In this document: one piece after another, positions 1 through 8,031 of the stretch
Numbering within the stretch: position 1 is the first letter of the stretch
How the letters are laid out: the number at the start of each line of letters is the position of its first letter
Source of the DNA: Taklimakanibacter sp050246735
Lineage (GTDB): Bacteria; Pseudomonadota; Alphaproteobacteria; Rhizobiales; Aestuariivirgaceae
NCBI GenBank assembly: GCA_050246735.1
Contig: JBFWVM010000008.1
Coordinates: 176,821 to 240,820 of the forward strand
Direction: 5' to 3'
Length of the DNA stretch: 64,000 nt
Position numbers and translations under genes: made by a program
The notes under the pieces: generated by a model
Told to the model about the DNA's origin: nothing
What the model saw: the letters and a program-made list of their open reading frames with translations, nothing else
Databases searched by the model: none

Positions 1-735
1 CGATTGAACGTTGAAGGCGGCGACGGCGCGTCCGAGATAGGGAGCGATGCTGTTGTCGTACCAGGCGACGTTCGCCGCGAGGCCGTGCACGGCGAGCGAA
101 AGGAGCGCCACCAGCGCAAGGCCTGCGGCGCCGCCGCCCACGACGCTCCAATTGCGCCGCAGAAGGAAATAGACGCCGAGCAGCAGAAGCGGAATCTTGA
201 CGACGGCGGCTGCCGCGAGCAGCATGCCGGCGAGAAAGCCCCGGTCCGTCTTCCACAGGATCAGCGCGGCGACCACCAGCAGGAACGCCATGTGAGTGGT
301 ATTGCCCTCCCTCAGGCTGTTGACCATCGGTCCGTCGACCAGAAAGAGAAACAGCATGAGGCCGGCGATCGCCGGGGCCAGCAGGCGCCTGGCCATCAGC
401 AGCCAGGACGCCATCGCGGCAAGAGCGCCGAGGCACAGGAAGATCCAGCCCGCCCAGGGCGCGTCGAAGCGCGCGAAGGGAACGAACAGCCAGGCCATGA
501 CCGGGACATTGACGAAGCCGCCGACACCCGGCTCGAGCCTCGACCACGCCGCTTGCGGGTCGGCCTCCAGAAGCGCGCGGCCGGCCGGGTAATAGGCCTT
601 GTAGAAATCGCTGAACAGGGTCGGAGGCTCCGATATCCGCCACAGCAGGAGATGAAGCGCCAGCCCCGCCCCCGCCCAGGCCGGCAGGCTCCATGACGAC
701 GGCTGCCGCCTGGCGTCGGTGGCAGAGCCGGTCAT
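1..735 (-). CDS. GT87-type polyprenyl-phosphate-dependent glycosyltransferase, N-terminal part (runs off window)
   Basis: Reading from ATG at 735 the frame stays open to base 1 (245 codons), so the 3' end lies outside the window. The product is a hydrophobic multi-span membrane protein. After a first membrane segment it has an aromatic loop around FSDFYKAYYPAGRALLEAD, typical of GT87 (DUF2029) mannosyltransferase-like proteins, and further on LREGNTTHMAFLL, where GT87 members carry a loop between helices. Known members use lipid-linked sugar donors at the membrane. The start lies 4 bp after the UbiA stop, so the two are probably translated together. Sugar and acceptor are unknown. The opposite-strand ORF over this region is rich in R, Q and E and is an antisense artefact. 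Confidence 0.75.
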   Translation of the reverse strand, partial: MTGSATDARRQPSSWSLPAWAGAGLALHLLLWRISEPPTLFSDFYKAYYPAGRALLEADPQAAWSRLEPGVGGFVNVPVMAWLFVPFARFDAPWAGWIFLCLGALAAMASWLLMARRLLAPAIAGLMLFLFLVDGPMVNSLREGNTTHMAFLLVVAALILWKTDRGFLAGMLLAAAAVVKIPLLLLGVYFLLRRNWSVVGGGAAGLALVALLSLAVHGLAANVAWYDNSIAPYLGRAVAAFNVQS

Positions 736-739
736 GGCG

Positions 740-1654
740 TCATAATTTCCATGCCGTGATGAAGACGAGGATCATGGCGGCGCCGAGCGCCAGGCTCGCC
801 CTGTCGCGGACCGCAAAGCGGATAGGGTCGTCATCGAGCCGGTTGCGGCCGGCCAGCAGCCAGACGCGGCCGAGCCACAGGAAAAGGATCGGCGGAAGGC
901 ACCACAGCCAGTCCGGGTGCGAATAGAATTCGGCATTGAAGGCTTCCTCGATCAGATAGAGGATCATGATAAGGACGGCGCCGGCGGCACTGGAAATCCC
1001 GAAGGCGAACAGCAAAGGCGCATCCTCGGCCAGGTAGCCGCGCCCCTCGAGCCCTCCGCCGCCATTGCCGTTGTGCCTGGCGACTTCGATATGGCGCTTG
1101 GCGAAGCACAGGGACGTGAAAAGGAACATCGAGAAGACGAGCAGCCAGGGCGAGAGGGCGACCATGGCGACATAGACGCCGAAGAGCAGGCGCAAGGTAT
1201 AGAGGGTCGCCAGCGTGAGCACGTCGATCATGGGGATCCGGCGCAGCCGGACGGAATAGGCGGCGTTCAGGACGAGATAGGAGAAGAGAACGGCCACGGG
1301 CAGGAGCCCGGTGGTGAAGGTCAAAGCCAGGCCTGCCACGACGCCGATGACGGCCCCGGCGAGGGCCACCGGCACCGAAAGATCGCCGCGCGCCAGGGGG
1401 CGGTTGCGCTTCGACCAATGCAGGCGGTCGGAAGCCAGGTCGCGCACGTCGTTGACGATATACATGGACGACGCCACCAGGGTGAAGCCGGCAAATCCGA
1501 GAGTGGCATCGAGCCAGACGCCCGCCTCGCCCGCCCTGCCGGCGAGCAGCAGCGGGATGAATATCAGCGTGTTCTTGACCCACTGGTGCGGACGCAGGCT
1601 TTGCAGGAAAGCGACGGCCGCGGACGAGCTCCCCTCCCGGCTCTCAACCGACAT
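740..1654 (-). CDS. UbiA-family prenyltransferase (decaprenyl-phosphate phosphoribosyltransferase-like)
   Basis: A 304-residue membrane protein. I chose the ATG giving MSVESREGSS; the 40 codons upstream have no membrane character. The N-terminal LRPHQWVKNTLIFIPLL and the Asp-rich IVNDVRDLASDRLHWSKRNRP (NDxxDxxxD type) are hallmarks of UbiA enzymes that transfer 5-phosphoribose to polyprenyl phosphate, such as NoeC and mycobacterial Rv3806c. About eight membrane segments follow. Together with the adjacent GT87 gene this suggests a lipid-linked pentose donor for an envelope or extracellular glycan. The ligand could differ, since UbiA members also act on quinone precursors, but the neighbours argue against that. 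Confidence 0.8.
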   Translation of the reverse strand: MSVESREGSSSAAVAFLQSLRPHQWVKNTLIFIPLLLAGRAGEAGVWLDATLGFAGFTLVASSMYIVNDVRDLASDRLHWSKRNRPLARGDLSVPVALAGAVIGVVAGLALTFTTGLLPVAVLFSYLVLNAAYSVRLRRIPMIDVLTLATLYTLRLLFGVYVAMVALSPWLLVFSMFLFTSLCFAKRHIEVARHNGNGGGGLEGRGYLAEDAPLLFAFGISSAAGAVLIMILYLIEEAFNAEFYSHPDWLWCLPPILFLWLGRVWLLAGRNRLDDDPIRFAVRDRASLALGAAMILVFITAWKL

Positions 1655-1766
1655 CCGCCCTGCTCCCGAACGCTTGACACATAGTTCCTTGCAAGACCAT
1701 TCAATCGAATTGTGGACAGGGCGGCCAGGCTCTATATACATTCTAGCCAATTCCAGAGAGGCAGCA
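1655..1766. promoter_or_regulatory. divergent promoter region between UbiA operon and DUF5989-SGNH operon
   Basis: A 112-bp interval separates oppositely transcribed operons, so it must hold both promoters. An AT-rich stretch (tctatatacattctagcc, about 1731-1748) stands out in otherwise GC-rich DNA and is a likely -10 area for the rightward genes. No clear operator palindrome was seen. Confidence 0.4.
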
Positions 1767-1916
1767 ATGAGCATTCTAGTTGATTTCTGGCACTACATGC
1801 GGGCACGCCGGAAGTTCTGGTTGCTGCCGGTCCTCCTGTGCATCGTCCTGCTCGGCGCCCTTCTGGTCCTCAGCGAGGGCTCGGCGGTAGCGCCCTTCAT
1901 CTACACGCTGTTCTGA
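1767..1916 (+). CDS. DUF5989 family small membrane protein (first copy)
   Basis: A 49-residue protein starting at an ATG behind a GAGAGG Shine-Dalgarno sequence. It has a short amphipathic N-terminus (FWHYMRARRKFWLLP), one membrane helix, and the family's near-invariant end GSAVAPFIYTLF. DUF5989 proteins are found beside carbamoyltransferase, SxtJ-like and SGNH hydrolase genes in polysaccharide or secondary-metabolite loci; their role is unknown. The next gene, 22 bp downstream, is an SGNH hydrolase. A second copy is at 5781-5921. A longer frame reaching back to 1311 is antisense to UbiA and is not the gene. Confidence 0.85.
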   Translation: MSILVDFWHYMRARRKFWLLPVLLCIVLLGALLVLSEGSAVAPFIYTLF

Positions 1917-1938
1917 GGCGGACGCTCCCCGGCGACAC

Positions 1939-2913
1939 ATGCAAAAGGTGCTCTTTCCGATCGTGTTCGGCGCGCTGTCGGTGCTGTTCGCGCTCTTCAT
2001 CACCGAGGCCGCGGTCCGTCTCGTCGTCGACGACGGCATGCAGTTCGATCTTGAAATGTGGAAATATGCGCGCGACGTGAAGGTCGTCTCGGACGATCCG
2101 CTGATCGGGCATGAGCATGGACCGAACCGGCGGACGAAGCTCATGGGCGTCGAGCTCGCCACGAATTCGCAAGGGCTGCGCGACCGCGAAATCCCGATCG
2201 AGCGCACGTCCGGCGTGAGGCGGATCGTCCTCGTCGGCGATTCGCTGACCCTCGGCTGGGGGGTGGCCGCCGAAGAGACTTTCGCCAAGCGCCTCGAGCG
2301 GCTGTTCGCCGCCGACGGCCGGCAGGTCGAGGTCGTCAATACCGGCGTCGGCAACTGGAACACGGTGCAGGAGGTCCGGTATTTCCTGACGAAGGGTGCT
2401 GCCTACAAGCCCGACATCGTGGTGCTGGGCTTCTTCGTCAACGACGCCGAGCTCGCGCAGCCGGCCCGGCAGCCCTCCTTCCTGATGCGCCACTGCTATG
2501 CCTGCATCTTCGTCCTGGGGCGCATCGATTCGGTCAAGCGCAGGTTTCTCGGCGGCCAGACATGGGACGAATACTATCTGGGCCTTTTCGGCAACGGCGA
2601 CACGCCGGGATGGCTCGCGGCAAAGGACGCCATCCGGCAGCTTGCCGATTACTGCAAGACCAACGGCATCAGGCTGATCATAGCCAACCTGCCCGAGCTT
2701 CATGACGTGAAGAACTACCGCTTCGACGAAATCACCAGGCTGGTCGCGGATACGGCGCGCGAGAACGGCGTGGACTTCGTCGATCTCCTGCCCTCGCTGC
2801 GGCAGGAAGAGTCATCGAGCCTGTGGGTGACCGCGCCCGACCCCCATCCCAACGGGCGCGCCAACGAGCTGATCGCAAAAGGCCTCTACGATACGCTCAA
2901 GGTCTTGCCGTAG
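1939..2913 (+). CDS. SGNH/GDSL-family hydrolase with N-terminal membrane anchor (first copy)
   Basis: 324 residues. One membrane helix near residues 5-25 is followed by an SGNH fold: block I VLVGDSLTLGWG (candidate nucleophile Ser102), block II glycine in TGVGNWNT, block III GFFVND, and a C-terminal DPHPNGRANE carrying the catalytic Asp and His near 301-303. SGNH proteins in glycan loci often add or remove acyl or acetyl groups. Following DUF5989, it is probably an envelope-facing ester-modifying enzyme. Its 3' end overlaps the convergent GT-C gene by 28 bp. Confidence 0.8.
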   Translation: MQKVLFPIVFGALSVLFALFITEAAVRLVVDDGMQFDLEMWKYARDVKVVSDDPLIGHEHGPNRRTKLMGVELATNSQGLRDREIPIERTSGVRRIVLVGDSLTLGWGVAAEETFAKRLERLFAADGRQVEVVNTGVGNWNTVQEVRYFLTKGAAYKPDIVVLGFFVNDAELAQPARQPSFLMRHCYACIFVLGRIDSVKRRFLGGQTWDEYYLGLFGNGDTPGWLAAKDAIRQLADYCKTNGIRLIIANLPELHDVKNYRFDEITRLVADTARENGVDFVDLLPSLRQEESSSLWVTAPDPHPNGRANELIAKGLYDTLKVLP

Positions 2914-4352
2914 CCGCGATCCGGCGCCGGGTCGCTCACGGGAATCATCCGACCGCCCAGCAAGGTCCAGCACAGGGCGCCGCCATAGAGGCACAGGGCG
3001 GCCACGTCCTTGTAGGGACCGAACGCGTTGATCCACCAGATGACCGCGGTGAACGGCGCGAGCAGGGCCAGACCGATCACGAAACGCGACAACCACCAAT
3101 GCGGGACCAGCGCGGCGAAAGGCACGAGCCAGATCAGGTACCAGGGCCACAGGTGATTGACCGCGGCAAAGGACACGGCGCAGAGAACCGCGAGGACCGC
3201 CCTGACGATGAGGACGGGACTGGCGTCGAGCCACAGCCGATACAGGGAATGCACGGCCACGAGCGGAAAAACAGCGGCCGACGCCCACGCCACCGGCTTC
3301 AGATATCCTCCGGCGATGCGGTCGACGGCCAGGATCGCGTCGCGCGGCTGGAGAAAGGGCCAGCTGTTGATGAACAGGAGTGCCTCGAAGAACTTCATCG
3401 AGCGGAAGAACACGGCAAAGAAGACGACCGCCAGCAGGATGACGGGCACGAGGCGAAGCGCGTAATCCCGCGCGCCGAGTCCGTCCCGGCGCAGGCACAC
3501 GGTCAGATCGACGACGAACAGCGGCGCCGTGACGTATTTGCACAAGGTGGAGGCCGCAAGCGCCCATGGCGGGCTGGCCGGCTTCCTGAGCAGGAGGAAA
3601 AGCCACAGGAGTGCCAACGAGGCCATCGCGATGTCGTTGTGGCCTTCGGCAAGACTTTCCTGGACGCTGAGAGGCAGCCAGCCGAACAGCAGGACGGCGA
3701 GGTTGCGCTCGAGAGCGGAGGCCTCCGGCATCATCCTGGGAAGGAGATAGAGGGAGCTGAGCCAGCACAGGGCCAGGATGACCTTGAAGATGACGAAGGA
3801 GAGCGCCGCATGTCCCTGGGTGACCGCCTCCGCGACCGTCGACAGCGCGCCCCAGAGCGGCCCATAGGACATGGTGAGAGGAAAGTGATCGAGCGGCAGC
3901 TGTCCGACCCAGGCGGGCGAGAAGGCGACGTAATAAGGGTTGACGCCGCCTGCGCTCATCCGTCCCCAGACCGAGGAAAGCCATAGATCCTGGGTGAACA
4001 GCGGGTAGGCGAGGGCGGCGGCGCAGGCAAAGGCGACCGCCCAACCGCCGAGAACCTTCGAAACATCCGCCGCATCCGGCCGCCGGCAGAAGGACGCATA
4101 GAGCCAGACGAAAACAACCGAGATCACCGCGACGGGAACGAAATGCGCCAGCAGCACGGTCTCCGCGCCGGTCATGTAGCTCCTGAACGGGAAGAGCCAG
4201 GGATGGCTTTGCGCGAGCCCCTGGAAAAAGGCGGTTGCGCGCGGCGCGCTGGGGGTGTTCCACAGAGCCGCGGCCTTGCCGCAGGAAAGCACCGCCGACA
4301 ACAGGTGCATGGCGAACACGACCACGCCGGCCACATGAACAAACTTACGCAT
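2886..4352 (-). CDS. GT-C fold polytopic glycosyltransferase (MptA/B or GT87-like)
   Basis: 488 residues with about a dozen membrane segments. The early extracytoplasmic loop (DLWLSSVWGRMSAGGVNPYY ... MSYGPLWG) and the EGHNDIAMA motif resemble polyprenyl-phosphomannose-dependent mannosyltransferases and related GT87 proteins. It is transcribed after the SGNH gene at 4392-5660, 39 bp away, so it belongs to the DUF5989-SGNH unit on this strand. It presumably uses a lipid-linked donor, possibly from the UbiA product, to extend an envelope or secreted glycan. Sugar specificity cannot be read from the sequence. Confidence 0.7.
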   Translation of the reverse strand: MRKFVHVAGVVVFAMHLLSAVLSCGKAAALWNTPSAPRATAFFQGLAQSHPWLFPFRSYMTGAETVLLAHFVPVAVISVVFVWLYASFCRRPDAADVSKVLGGWAVAFACAAALAYPLFTQDLWLSSVWGRMSAGGVNPYYVAFSPAWVGQLPLDHFPLTMSYGPLWGALSTVAEAVTQGHAALSFVIFKVILALCWLSSLYLLPRMMPEASALERNLAVLLFGWLPLSVQESLAEGHNDIAMASLALLWLFLLLRKPASPPWALAASTLCKYVTAPLFVVDLTVCLRRDGLGARDYALRLVPVILLAVVFFAVFFRSMKFFEALLFINSWPFLQPRDAILAVDRIAGGYLKPVAWASAAVFPLVAVHSLYRLWLDASPVLIVRAVLAVLCAVSFAAVNHLWPWYLIWLVPFAALVPHWWLSRFVIGLALLAPFTAVIWWINAFGPYKDVAALCLYGGALCWTLLGGRMIPVSDPAPDRGYGKTLSVS

Positions 4353-4393
4353 CGAGTCCTACATTGCCGATTATCGAGCCTACATTGCAGATT
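4351..4393. repeat. imperfect 21/22-bp tandem duplication at gene junction
   Basis: Two adjacent copies of atcgag(t)cctacattgc(c/a)gatt occupy 4351-4372 and 4373-4393. They span the junction between the SGNH stop and the GT-C start codon. This looks like a local slippage duplication that pushed the two genes apart. A regulatory role is possible but nothing supports one. Confidence 0.6.
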
Positions 4394-5660
4394 AAAGGAG
4401 ATCGGTCAGAATCTCGCCAACGAGGATATTGCCGTCGATCGAAAAGTGCGAGGCTCCTTCCCAGTAGATGCTTGCCGGGTCGATCTTGCGCTTTTCCAGC
4501 TCTTCCCCGAGATCGATGGTGTGGATGTCGTTCTGCTTCAGGAACTCCTTGAGCTCGCTATAGAAGTCCTTGGGCACGGTGCCGTCTTCGGTCAGCCCCA
4601 TGTCGCCCGCCGGAAGAATGACGACGATGAGCTCGTAGCCCGAAGCCGCGGCATGCGCGCGCCATTCACGAAGCACCTTCTTGTTGGCCTCGGCATAAGG
4701 GTAGTCGCGGTACCGGTACTTGCCGGACCGCGATTCGAGATAGACAAGCCGGTGCAGGTCATAAAGTTTCTGCCCCCTGTAGATTTCGTACTTGTCGGCC
4801 CAATGCAGCAACGGCTCCTCGCCGAGGACCGGAACGTAGCCGCTCACCACGGGCACATGGTTGCGGACGTAATAGAGGCCGGCATTCACCAGCTGCAAGG
4901 TGAACGAGTACTTCATCAGAGAGCGTATCGGGTGAAAGGGCGGATGTTCGGATTCGCCTGCCCTCCCGTCGGCGATCCGCCTGCGCAGCATGTCGAACCA
5001 GCCCTGGTCGAGCCTGACTATGTTGTTGTCGGCGTCGAGGCGGGCATTGTCGGCGAGCCCGCCGTCGATGACGGTCGAATGAGGATGAAGATAGTCGTTC
5101 GCCACGTCGGTCGGCGAATAGAAGACCACGACTTTCGCCGGCCAGCGTCCGAGCTTCCTGCCGATCTCCAGGAATTTGGAGAACTGATGCCGCTGGCCGG
5201 TATGCGTCACGCCGCATTTGAAGGTTTCGACACCGCTCTCACGCTCATAGACCGTGCCGAACTTGGTCTCGAAGGGCGCGTAGCCCCAGACTATGCTGTC
5301 GCCGGCGAAATAGACGAAATCCGCGGCGGGAGAGGGATGCGGGGTATCGAAACAGCCATACTGATTGGACCATACCGGATAGGTGATGCCGACATCGTCC
5401 AGCACGTGGAACTGGTCGGTGCGGGGAACGGCCGTCGGCTTGATGTCGAAGCCGCGTTCGGCATTGGCGACATAGTAGTCCTTGGGGTAGCCGCGGCCGA
5501 TAAAATCCGGGACCCAATAGCCTTCGCGATAGGTGGGAAAATTGTCGGCGAAATCGTCCGAGAGGGTGAAGAACGCGATCGTATCGAAGACGGCGAAGGT
5601 CGCGAGCGCCAGCAGCGCCTGGACGAGCGCCGTCGCGCCGAGCTTGCGCAGGAGCGACAT
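4392..5660 (-). CDS. SGNH-hydrolase-like protein with N-terminal anchor (second copy)
   Basis: 422 residues. A hydrophobic segment at about 8-32 is followed by a long extracytoplasmic domain. Block I is YFAGDSIVWGY (candidate Ser122) and the C-terminal GASHFSIDGN supplies the candidate catalytic His and following Asp; the block III Asn is less obvious. It starts with ATG directly abutting the stop codon of the 34-codon stub (TAGATG). It is larger than and only distantly similar to the SGNH protein at 1939-2913, so the two modules are not a simple recent duplication. Confidence 0.7.
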   Translation of the reverse strand: MSLLRKLGATALVQALLALATFAVFDTIAFFTLSDDFADNFPTYREGYWVPDFIGRGYPKDYYVANAERGFDIKPTAVPRTDQFHVLDDVGITYPVWSNQYGCFDTPHPSPAADFVYFAGDSIVWGYAPFETKFGTVYERESGVETFKCGVTHTGQRHQFSKFLEIGRKLGRWPAKVVVFYSPTDVANDYLHPHSTVIDGGLADNARLDADNNIVRLDQGWFDMLRRRIADGRAGESEHPPFHPIRSLMKYSFTLQLVNAGLYYVRNHVPVVSGYVPVLGEEPLLHWADKYEIYRGQKLYDLHRLVYLESRSGKYRYRDYPYAEANKKVLREWRAHAAASGYELIVVILPAGDMGLTEDGTVPKDFYSELKEFLKQNDIHTIDLGEELEKRKIDPASIYWEGASHFSIDGNILVGEILTDLL

Positions 5661-5765
5661 CTAGGCGAGCTCGACCGGCTCTCGGTCGAGGCGCCGGCGA
5701 CGCGCCCTCACGGCGGCGCCGTCATCGCCGAAGGCCGAAACGCCGAGGATGCGCATGAGCGGCAT
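5661..5765 (-). pseudogene. carbamoyltransferase 5'-end remnant (34 codons)
   Basis: This ORF encodes MPLMRILGVSAFGDDGAA followed by an Arg-rich tail and a stop. Its first dozen residues match the start of NodU/TobZ-type O-carbamoyltransferases, which typically begin MRILGISAFYHDSAAA. The rest of that roughly 600-residue family is absent, and the stop is fused directly to the ATG of the next gene. Carbamoyltransferases usually lie beside DUF5989 and SGNH genes, which is the position held here. I infer an internal deletion that left the 5' end. A functional tiny leader peptide is the alternative. Confidence 0.55.
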
Positions 5766-5780
5766 CTCACCCCCGCCATT

Positions 5781-5921
5781 TCAGAAGATGGTGTAGATCA
5801 AAGGCCCGATGGCCGAGCCCTGCGCCAGGATCAGCAGGCCGCCGAAACCGACCAGCACGATCAGCGCCGGGAGGAGCCACCATTTCATTCGGCCTTTGAG
5901 GTAGGAGAGGATGCCGTGCAT
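5781..5921 (-). CDS. DUF5989 family small membrane protein (second copy)
   Basis: 46 residues: MHGILSYLKGRMKWWLLP, one membrane helix, then the conserved end GSAIGPLIYTIF. This is the same family as 1767-1916 and keeps the same spacing of the basic-aromatic patch and helix. It heads the leftward unit with the carbamoyltransferase stub, the SGNH protein and the GT-C enzyme. The 180 bp upstream (5922-6100) contain only its presumed promoter and the end of the exonuclease gene. Confidence 0.85.
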   Translation of the reverse strand: MHGILSYLKGRMKWWLLPALIVLVGFGGLLILAQGSAIGPLIYTIF

Positions 5922-6100
5922 CAGCCACCGTGGATTGATCGTGACAATTGTGATCCGGGAAGAGACCGCATATCGGGTTCATTCAGGACGGGCGGGATAT
6001 TCCTGACGAGCGTCGGACCCGACGATAGGGACAGGCTGATCGCGGGTCAATATGAAGCGGGGATTAAATTCCGTTGAGGTATGGATAAACGCAGCGGCCG

Positions 6101-6937
6101 TTAACGATCGATCAGCCGGCGCGCCGGGGCCCGCGCCTTCCCGTCCGGCCGCTTCCGCGCCGGCGGATCCTCGATCTCGATCCATGCCGGCGCGTGATCG
6201 CTGGCCTTCTCCCAGCCGCGCACCCAGCGGTCGACGCCGCCCGCCTGCAGGCGCTTCGCCAGCGCCGGGCTCAGCAGGACATGATCGATGCGCAGTCCCG
6301 CATCGCGGGCGAAGGCATTCCTGAAATAGTCCCAGAACGTATAGATGCGCTGCTCCGGGTGAAGGCGGCGCAAGGCGTCGGTCCAGCCCTGCGCGACCAG
6401 GCGCTGGAAGGCAGCGCGCACTTCCGGACGGAAGAGCGCGTCGTCCAGCCAGCGTTCCGGCTTGTAGACGTCGAGATCCGCCGGCATGACGTTGTAATCG
6501 CCGGCCAGGATCGCGGGCAGCCCGGCCGATCGCAACTGCGCGGCATGGGCGATCAACCGGTCGAACCATCTGAGCTTGTAGTCGAATTTCGCCCCCGGCG
6601 CCGGATTGCCGTTGGGCAGGTAGAGACAGCCGATCAGGACTCCATCGATCGCGGCCTCGATATAGCGGCTGTGGCTGTCGGCGGGGTCGCCCGGAAGGCC
6701 GCGGCGGGTCTCCAGGGGCTGCGCGCCGCGGGCCAGGATCGCCACGCCGTTCCAGCTCTTCTGCCCGTGCCAGATGGCGCCATAGCCGGCCCTCACGATG
6801 GCCGCTGCCGGGAACCGGTCGTCCGGCGCCTTCAGCTCCTGCAGGCACACGACATCCGGTTCGGCCTGCGCCAGCCAGCGCAGCAGAAGCGGAAGCCGGC
6901 CGTTGATGCCGTTCACATTGAATGTCGCGATCTTCAT
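6101..6937 (-). CDS. xthA: exodeoxyribonuclease III
   Basis: 278 residues of the EEP nuclease fold. Visible catalytic elements are FNVNGI at the N-terminus, CLQELKA (metal-binding Glu), AGDYNV (Asp/Asn pair), RIDHVLLSP and the C-terminal SDHAPAWIEI (catalytic His). The length fits the family (about 270). It removes nucleotides from blunt or nicked duplex and cleaves abasic sites in base excision repair. It diverges from ku with 161 bp between, so two DNA-repair genes share a promoter region. Confidence 0.93.
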   Translation of the reverse strand: MKIATFNVNGINGRLPLLLRWLAQAEPDVVCLQELKAPDDRFPAAAIVRAGYGAIWHGQKSWNGVAILARGAQPLETRRGLPGDPADSHSRYIEAAIDGVLIGCLYLPNGNPAPGAKFDYKLRWFDRLIAHAAQLRSAGLPAILAGDYNVMPADLDVYKPERWLDDALFRPEVRAAFQRLVAQGWTDALRRLHPEQRIYTFWDYFRNAFARDAGLRIDHVLLSPALAKRLQAGGVDRWVRGWEKASDHAPAWIEIEDPPARKRPDGKARAPARRLIDR

Positions 6938-7098
6938 CCGAGCATCCCTGCCGGAACTCTCTCTTTCATGACATGTTCGATCAAAAGATCAAATTCGGAG
7001 AAAATTTCACATCTTGTAAAAGCCCGGCCCCTAATCTCGCCTTGACCCTCACCCGAGCCCGAGTAGGCTCGCTTCGTCAGCATGGAGCGCGTGACGCC

Positions 7099-7929
7099 AT
7101 GGCACCCGCAGGCCGCCCCTATTGGAAAGGCTTCATCCGGCTCTCGCTCGTCCAGGTCGGCGTGCAGATCTTCAGCGCCGTCGAACCGTCGAGCACCGGT
7201 CTCAACCAGATCCACAAGCCTTCCGGAAAGAGAGTGAGCTACACCAAGACCGTGCCCGGCGTCGGCGCGGTGGAGGAAGCGGACATCGTCAAGGGCTATC
7301 AGGTCAGCGAGGACGTCTATGTCGTGCTCGAGCCGGAAGAGCTCGACGCGGTGCGGCTCGAAAGCAAGAAAACCCTCGACCTGCAGGAGTTCGTGTCCGC
7401 CGAGGACATCGATCCGCGCTATTTCGAGGCGCCCTATTACCTCGTCCCCGAGGACGAGTTCCAGACCGAAGGCTATCGCGTCATCCAGGCCGCCCTGGCG
7501 GCGAAGCGCAAGCTCGGCATCGGCCAGATCACCATGGGGGGCCGGGAGTACCTGGCGGCGGTCGGCGCGCTCGAACAGGGCCTTGCCCTCTATATCCTGC
7601 GCTACGCCAACGAGATCCGTGCGGCGGACAAGTATTTCGCCGACATCCCCGAAGCGAAGGTCGACCCCGAGATGGTCGACCTCGCCACCAAGCTGATCGC
7701 CGACAACACGTCGTCCTTCGATCCAGGCCAGTTCCACAACACCTATGCGGTGCGGCTGAACGATCTCGTGCAGCAGAAGGCAAAAGGCCGGAAGCTGGTC
7801 GTCAAGGCCGAGGAAGACCGCCCCAAGGGCGCGAATGTCGTCGACCTGATGGATGCGCTGCGCAAGAGCGTCAAGGGCAACAAGTCCGGCGACAAGCCGG
7901 GCCCGGCCAAGAAGGGCCGGAAGAAATAA
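7099..7929 (+). CDS. ku: Ku protein, non-homologous end joining
   Basis: 276 residues from ATG 7099 (MAPAGRPYWKGFIRLSL). The sequence follows bacterial Ku: a core beta-barrel with the family motif GREYLAAVGALEQGLALYIL, then a Lys-rich C-terminal tail ending KKGRKK. Ku homodimers bind double-strand ends and recruit LigD. No ligD gene is visible in this window, so the partner must be elsewhere. The frame extends upstream to 6922, but those codons overlap the AT-rich intergenic region and are not Ku-like. Confidence 0.95.
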   Translation: MAPAGRPYWKGFIRLSLVQVGVQIFSAVEPSSTGLNQIHKPSGKRVSYTKTVPGVGAVEEADIVKGYQVSEDVYVVLEPEELDAVRLESKKTLDLQEFVSAEDIDPRYFEAPYYLVPEDEFQTEGYRVIQAALAAKRKLGIGQITMGGREYLAAVGALEQGLALYILRYANEIRAADKYFADIPEAKVDPEMVDLATKLIADNTSSFDPGQFHNTYAVRLNDLVQQKAKGRKLVVKAEEDRPKGANVVDLMDALRKSVKGNKSGDKPGPAKKGRKK

Positions 7930-8031
7930 CGCCACCGCCCTCAGCCGGACGCCCGCGCCGATTTGACAAAGCGGCGATTCCTCGCTTTGTGACGCATGAC
8001 AATCCACCGGCAACGTCCAGCGAGGTACATC

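Noticed and set aside
4143..6077. 644-residue plus-strand frame over the SGNH and DUF5989 genes
   Set aside because: Antisense of clearly recognisable minus-strand genes; no motif or ribosome site.
6976..6993. TTCGATCAAAAGATCAAA between xthA and ku, similar to the 11383 inverted repeat
   Set aside because: The repeat is imperfect and depends on the self-complementary GATC; there is no regulator nearby, so I do not call it an operator.
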